Shown one piece after another: positions 58,001-64,000 of a stretch of 64,000 bases of DNA. Position 1 is the first letter of the stretch. Every line of letters begins with the position of its first letter. The notes below the pieces were generated by a model. It was not told the origin of the DNA, searched no databases, and saw only the letters and a list, made by a program, of their open reading frames with translations. The translations under genes were made by a program, and so were the position numbers. The stretch is taken from NCBI GenBank assembly GCA_037576195.1, contig CM075102.1, positions 3,534,001 to 3,598,000 on the forward strand, written 5' to 3'. This DNA comes from Phytoseiulus persimilis (taxonomy: Eukaryota; Arthropoda; Arachnida; Mesostigmata; Phytoseiidae).

Positions 58001-61000
58001 ACGCTCGCGAATTTCTTCAACCTTCGGCTCGTAAACAGTGAATATAGAGTCTCCGTTGGGACATCCAAAGTAGCTGCGAGATCAACATCGATCAGATGCG
58101 ATCTCGTCCGATTGTCGAAAGCGAGGCGTCGAGAGGCGACGTAAACTATAAAATGAGGAAACGCGTACTGAGAACCGGCGCAACAGGGAGCGGCGCAACA
58201 GAAAATCAAAATCCGACAGCAGACGAGGAGGAAATCACGAGAGACTTCGCAGTCGTAAACTCGTATCTTATCCGACGTTTCCTTGTCATCTCACCTCCTA
58301 AACTCTTTCCTCCAGGGAACCGTGAGCCCCCGTAAAATTTGAATTTTCCCGCCGCTGTTTCATTCTCCGTTTTTCGTCCGCCCTCGCTCAGCTCTGCCTC
58401 GTTCCCCATTAATTTCTCTCCCAGTGCGTTCCGGCTCTGCCCGTGGTTTCTACTCCCCCGGAACAGCTCGGCTGCAAATGAGAAACACGAGAAAACTCCT
58501 CAATATCTGTAAGATAACTCGCTGTTATCAACGGGGGATCGGGTTCCTCTTCGAACGAGTAGTTCTTGGAGTGGCCTGAACGCATACACCAGCTCAATGG
58601 ACCCGCATGATTTTGAAGCAGTAGACGAGGTCAAACATTTTCTCTTCTCTGTGACTGCGCTCAGTTCACTGCCGTCCGTATCGAAGTTCATAAAGTCGGC
58701 CCCTGACTCTCGCAGGGCTCGGACACTGTCGCGTAGAAAGAATCCAGATTGTGTTGAATGAGCGCAGCCTCAACACAGGACGAAACGATACTATCGAAGT
58801 CCCGGGATTCACCATTGATCTGTGACTTCGGAAGTTGCCAACGAACTTGGGCTCAACTTGAAATTTTGACGGACCCCGTCGCGGCTTCAACGAACCACTC
58901 GGAATCAAATTCCCGTTTTCATCGATCCGGCTCGAAGAATTGAAAATCCTAGAGGAAAAAAGTGATTTTTGGTCTTTTCCCGAAACGCCGGTCATTCCAG
59001 ACTCATATGTCTGAGGTTTCGGAGCGACGCCCGCCGAACTCGGGCTCATTTTTCACACACGCGGAGCGGAGCAAATAAACTAGAGTAACGGAACCAAGAG
59101 GGAAGCGAGAGTCGGATGTCTCTCGACTACCTCTTTCTGAGAGAGAAAGAGCTGCCAATGATCCGAGAGAGTCAAAGGTGCTTGTCGCATGATCGTCATC
59201 ATTTCGTTCGAGGCCTGATTCTATCAGCGTGACCTCAGTTCAGTCCTCTGTGACTTAATGGATGGCTCGTTTTCACTTCTATCACACTGATTTGGTCCAT
59301 AGTGGCCGTTGATGTCGTCGCTTGTCCTATCTCTGGAAGCTCTGCCTTTGATACTTGTGCCTGACTGCCTCTGCGCTTGTCTTTGTAGGACTCGAGACTA
59401 TTTGTGGATTAGCTCTCGGCGGCAGGGAGCTCCGTCCATCAGGAAAACGGGTTATGTCGTTATCTCCTCTCCGGTCGAACGGAGTAGAGCTCTCCTCCCG
59501 CGGCCACTTGGTCCGTTCGTTCGGGTCTTCATCGGGAGAGAATTGAGCAGCTCGAGTGGAAACGCTCCCCAGTTCCTGACTCTGTTATCCTTATCGCTGT
59601 TTTCAGCACGACCGTTGCCCCACAGGCATGACTATCGTCGTCTCGTGAGACCCGAAATCCGGAGCAATGATAGACGGGAATCGATGGAACAATTGGGAGG
59701 GAGCGATTGATCGAGAGGGACGACTTTCCAGGATGATGAATTCAGTCGAGCTTGTTGAGGTAAAACATGGGAAATTCGATCGTGGATTCATCCGGAGGTG
59801 TTGGCTCATGTTCGGAGTAGCTTCCTCGTCCGTTCGTTGAATGCTTTCGAGTTGGACGAGGTCCCAGAAGATGAAATTGTTCTTCGGAAGCGAGCGGATT
59901 TGCAAGAATCGCGAAATTGGATTCTCCCAACTCGATGGAATTATTCGACTCAACTGATACCCTCTGCTCGATACCTGCAAGTATCGCGTGCGCTGCTTTC
60001 TCAAGCGTCTTTAAATGCAAGCCAGCAGACTGTCTACGAGTGTGCGTCTCCCTGGTGGCTGTCTGCATGGCTTTGAGCGAGGTCCCGCGTTGAGAGTCTT
60101 CCCACACAGGCACGAGCGAGGTAATACCTCGCGATATTAGCATGAGCGGATTGCAAAGTTGTTTTTTGCATTTTCCAATTCCCATGCGATTGGCAGTCGT
60201 CATAGTGTAACTAGTCCCGGAACTTTCGTAATGATGCCGCTCCGGATTCCACGTTGCTGCTGCGGTGCATCGAATGGGTCAGGTTTCGGTGATTTTTTTT
60301 GCGCACCACCTAATTAGGATGGGGCTGCCAACCTCGACGACTGGCCCGACCCCAGGGACTCTCGGGAGTTCGGCGCAGGAGTTCTGTTCACCGCGGGGGA
60401 CACTCGAAGATAAATGATGACAAATCCATGCCTCGAATGGGAAAAACTGCTCAAATTTGTCAACTAACCACCCGGAGAGCCGAAGGGGCACGTCACAGAT
60501 AGCGATCTTCACACCGATGTTGCCTCGTTTAGATTTACGCCTTTTTATATCTTCTCCAGTGCCCCGCCATCGAGTCTGTTGTTTTATGAGCTAGTGTAAA
60601 TCAAATTTATCTGAATCTCTTCTACGCCACGGAAAGCCCTGCCGGCTCGGCATGATCACCGGCAACAGCTGCACCTCAAGCTGACCTGGAGGTCTTGGCG
60701 TCCGCGCCTGGACCGCGCACTAGAAACCAAACGTATGTATCTCCAACGTATCTTCCGCGCTGAATGTTCGTGCGCATGTCTCGCGTCCGTTCTGTGGGAG
60801 GAGAAGAGAGAATGCGTCCGAAAGAAGGTTTCACGAAAAGTGGAGCAAAGCACGCATCGGGCGTTGACGGAAAGTCTGCAGAAGCTGCACATTGACGCGA
60901 GCTGCTGTTATTCCAGAATCGCCAAGCCGAGCATTCGAAGCTCTCGATGTCAACTTGAATGCTGTCTCTGAATTTGGCAGAACATAAAATTTCTTGTGAT

Positions 61001-64000
61001 TCGATCTCCGCGGGGCAGTTCCGCCTCTCTCCGAGGTAGTTCCGGGTACGGACGACTCGGATACGTCGAACGACGCAACCTCGGAAGCCAGGGCTGACGG
61101 ACGACGGCTCCAGAGCCGCAGAGCTCAGTTTTCTAATCTGACAAGGTAACTGATTATTGTCGAACTAATGTAGATCTCTGTCAGGAATTAATTCATCTTG
61201 CGTGATTCCTTGCCTCGGACGGCATTCGACTCTTGCCGGAAGATTAATTGCACTTAATCGCCAGAGGCCGTTCGTTACCGGTTTGATGTAGGTACACACC
61301 TACTCGCCGTCCAAAAGTCGGCCCAACTGGTCGGAATCCGGAGTAGCACAGTCGCTCAATTAACTGTTCTGAAGACCAGTCGGATTAGAATTCACTCTAC
61401 AGGCTCCGAGCCTGCAACTCAATGCCTGAATCTCGAGCCGGGTCCTGCTTCTAGGGTGCGGCCGAGTTTTTAGTGCTTGCAGTGTCGGATTAGGGACTCG
61501 AAAGTGGGTGGAATAATTGACTGCAGTCGGAACCTCGCCGGTAGATCGGCTTAAAGTCGAAATCTGTTCGCGAACTGTTCCTCGGTCGGATATGTCGCAT
61601 TTGTTCTCTCTGCCCATTACTGCGGTGCCGAACGACTGGGAAATCATCGCGTTGGTCAGCTAGCGTGCCGATTGTCCGTGTATCGTTCAGAGGCAGCCGT
61701 GCGTTGCGTCGCCTGTTGCGCCGTCACGTTAATCAGCGACACGCTCGTCGACGATAAGAGCAATAATTCTCCTTCTTGCTTATGGGGACGGCTCATTCGT
61801 ACGATGAACAACTTGCATAGGTCGTGCACTCCCACCGCGTTCATCGGTTCCGGAAATTCCTTACCTTCACGGGTCTTCGTCCCGAGTGATCAGCATTGAA
61901 TAGAGCGAATATTCTATGGAGCGGAGACGAAGATTCGGAACGATAGGGCTGTAGTTCTGCGGACGAATTTCGTATGTGTATCGGACGAATTGTTGGAGAA
62001 AAATCGGGAGCTCCCCAATGTTCCACAGCTCGCAGATCTGGAGAGGCGGCTCATCCTCCGACCCGGTGAAATCTCCTTCGAAGTATCCAACAGAGAACTT
62101 TATTGCTTCGCAGGTGTCTTTCCATGATCGTGCGACTTATGGGATTTGCAAGTGTTCGATGAGATGCAAAAGTCAGATGAGGTTCTATCTCCCCCTCTCT
62201 CGGTGATTTCTGTTGGCTCATCTTTTTTCTCGCGCCGAACCAGGCAAGTGGGAGGATAGAAAACTGTTTCACTTGGACGGCGCGGCGAGTTTAGGGTGAA
62301 CTTTGACGCTTCGCGAACCACGCATTTATCGAATTCAAATGGGACAGCAAGCAGATGAGTCCCCCGATGCGCTGCACCATGCGTGGGCATTTTACACATC
62401 GAATCAGCCTCTAGGTTAGAAAGCGCATTAATGTCGGGAATCAACGATCAGAAAACGTGAATGGTTCAAATTCCGCGACGCAGCACGTGGAACAACGGAG
62501 GGAGGTTCACGTTAGTTGAATCGAGCTGGATCGAAGGGCTACTCGTTTTGAGTACCGCGCGACGACCGGGTACCTCCTCGCACTTTTTCTCGAAATTTGA
62601 GCGCTGCGGCCCCAGGTGCGAGAGCTTTCGTCGTTCAGAGCCTTCGACCAACCGAGAATGAGAGTTCCCGAGACCAGGCGCGGGTGGAAAGTCCCTTCTC
62701 CCAGGAAACTATTCTGTGAAGAGACAGCCAGTGTATTTCTGCGCGAAGTCAAGGTCAGCAGATATTAAAATCGCTTGGCCGTGACTCTCAGAAGCCTTCC
62801 CTCATTTGGAGGCCTTGACCTCCGGAGTTACGCCCGAGTTCTTCAGCTGCGAGCTCGACTCTCGGGTTCTCTCAGCGACGTTTCGCAGTTGGGTAAGCTC
62901 CGTCGCTTCCCATCACCACACTGTCGCATGATGAGATCCATGCTGGGTCGATGTGCGCGAGTATGCTCTCACTGAGGGCGGATTGGTTGTTGTGTCGCGC
63001 TGTCGCGTTCGCTCGCTCGGCGGCTGTCTATACGACCGCTCGGCTTCATTTTGGTCTCGCTGAGTAATCCACCCCGGCTTAGGTCTCGGGATCGTTTCGG
63101 TCTGGCTCAGACCCTGCTGCTGCGGACCAGAAAATTCGGACGAACGCGACTCACTCGGGCGCAGATTCGGTGATGACCCCTCTCTCGTTCGTCCGGGGGA
63201 TGCATCGGCCCGACCAGATGGCGAGGAACCTGCATCGGATCGTTTCGCGTATTTCCGCCGTAGTTTCTGCGGGAAATCTCAAGTGGAGCCGGGAATGCTC
63301 GCCCGCTTCCTGGAAACGTCCGAAGCGGATTGGCGAAACGTCGGCTGACGAGGTGGTTGAGCAACCGGCGCCGGATAACAGACGACCTTGTCCGGCTCGA
63401 GCTTCCTGAGCGTTTAGAGGGGGATTCGTCGCGGCGTGTCAGGATTCGCTTCGCCCGTTCCGATTCGCTAAGGCCGCCGTCGTTGCCTCCCGCACGGTGA
63501 GCCGATACGAAGCGGCTTCAGCGAGCCATGGTTTTCGGTGCAGGCATCCTCGAATACGCCCCACGAACCATGCTCAACTCGCTCATCATGCATCAGTCCG
63601 CTGCTGTCTAGGCAACTCGGAAGCACTAACTTCCCGAACACGGCTCGCCATCTGCTGCTCGACGTGGTGCAGGTGGCGCGGCTCGGATCTTCGCCCGGTC
63701 AGAGTTAGTCTGTACAACGATTTGACGTGCGCGTTTTAATTTTAGCCGGGGCCTAGATGACGACTCTCTTCGGATGACAGTTTTATAACTTTCGTGAGAG
63801 CACTTGCGAGCGAATAGATAGACGCCTATCCGTTGACAGGCGGCGACGGCCGCTTCGGGGGTATGTCGACATCGGGACTTCCTCAGAGGCAAGCAGTCGA
63901 ACGGTTCCGATGCTGAGTTTTTGCGCGAGAGTGGAATGCGACCGGAGTTCGGGCATGCATCTTGAATCCAAAGTCAAAACGAGGGTTCTTCAATTCAGTT
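55030..64000. other. No assignable gene
   Basis: Short frames on all strands. Two pyrimidine-rich acceptors (CTTGTCTTTGTAG near 59390 and CGCTGTTTTCAG near 59607) flank open frames at 59309-59710 and suggest an unresolved intron-containing gene, but no exon set could be assembled. No RNA gene, repeat family or known protein motif was recognised. Confidence 0.45.

Noticed and set aside
59309..59710. Overlapping open frames with two good acceptor tracts
   Set aside because: Suggestive of an intron-containing gene, but no donor/acceptor set gives one consistent reading frame, so no exon is called.
1..64000. CRISPR arrays, bacterial operons, rRNA or complete mobile elements
   Set aside because: None seen: no regularly spaced direct repeats, no ribosome-binding-site-linked gene runs, and only fragmentary transposon-like coding pieces.

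Overview
The window looks like nuclear DNA of an arthropod, most likely a mesostigmatan mite or another parasitiform acarine. This is inferred from three things: TATA/initiator-type promoters, AATAAA-type poly(A) signals with scattered GT/AG splice signals, and a tandem family of secreted cysteine-rich proteins whose second domain recalls the tick evasin / 8.9-kDa salivary fold. Base composition is roughly balanced by eye. I see no bacterial operons, tRNA, rRNA or CRISPR. Most of the 64 kb is intergenic or intronic, with only short open frames.

The core is a three-gene tandem array on the minus strand (gene C 42549-43478, gene B 40725-41636, gene A 38700-39674). Each gene is one uninterrupted open frame for a secreted protein of about 300 residues: a signal peptide, an 8-cysteine domain, a basic/His-rich linker with an RNQ[ST] glycosylation motif, a related 6-cysteine domain, and a tail that differs completely between paralogs. 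All 14 domain cysteines keep the same order in the three proteins. Each gene has its own TATA box 38-45 nt before the ATG, implying 5' leaders of only about 7-15 nt. Genes A and B also share a GCTG[CT]GCACAC element just upstream of TATA. Downstream of gene A lie decayed copies of its promoter and 5' end (37.57-38.22 kb), so the array was once larger and is turning over.

Outside the array the evidence is thinner. Several short protein-like open frames flanked by plausible splice sites are reported as candidate exons of unidentified genes (about 3.5 kb minus, 10.9 kb minus, 18.3 kb plus, 23.8 kb plus, 28.3 and 29.1 kb plus, 32.1 kb minus, 50.1 kb plus). I also see a probable pogo/Tigger-like transposase relic (about 33 kb, minus), a possible LINE endonuclease fragment (about 54.9 kb, minus), an old dispersed repeat pair (19.8 and 31.3 kb), a ~300-bp polypurine tract (45.8-46.1 kb), a palindromic CGGAAATT-rich patch (47.9-48.1 kb) and five long homopolymer runs. 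The array proteins probably act outside the cell, in saliva, haemolymph or the reproductive tract, as binding proteins; this is inference from architecture only.
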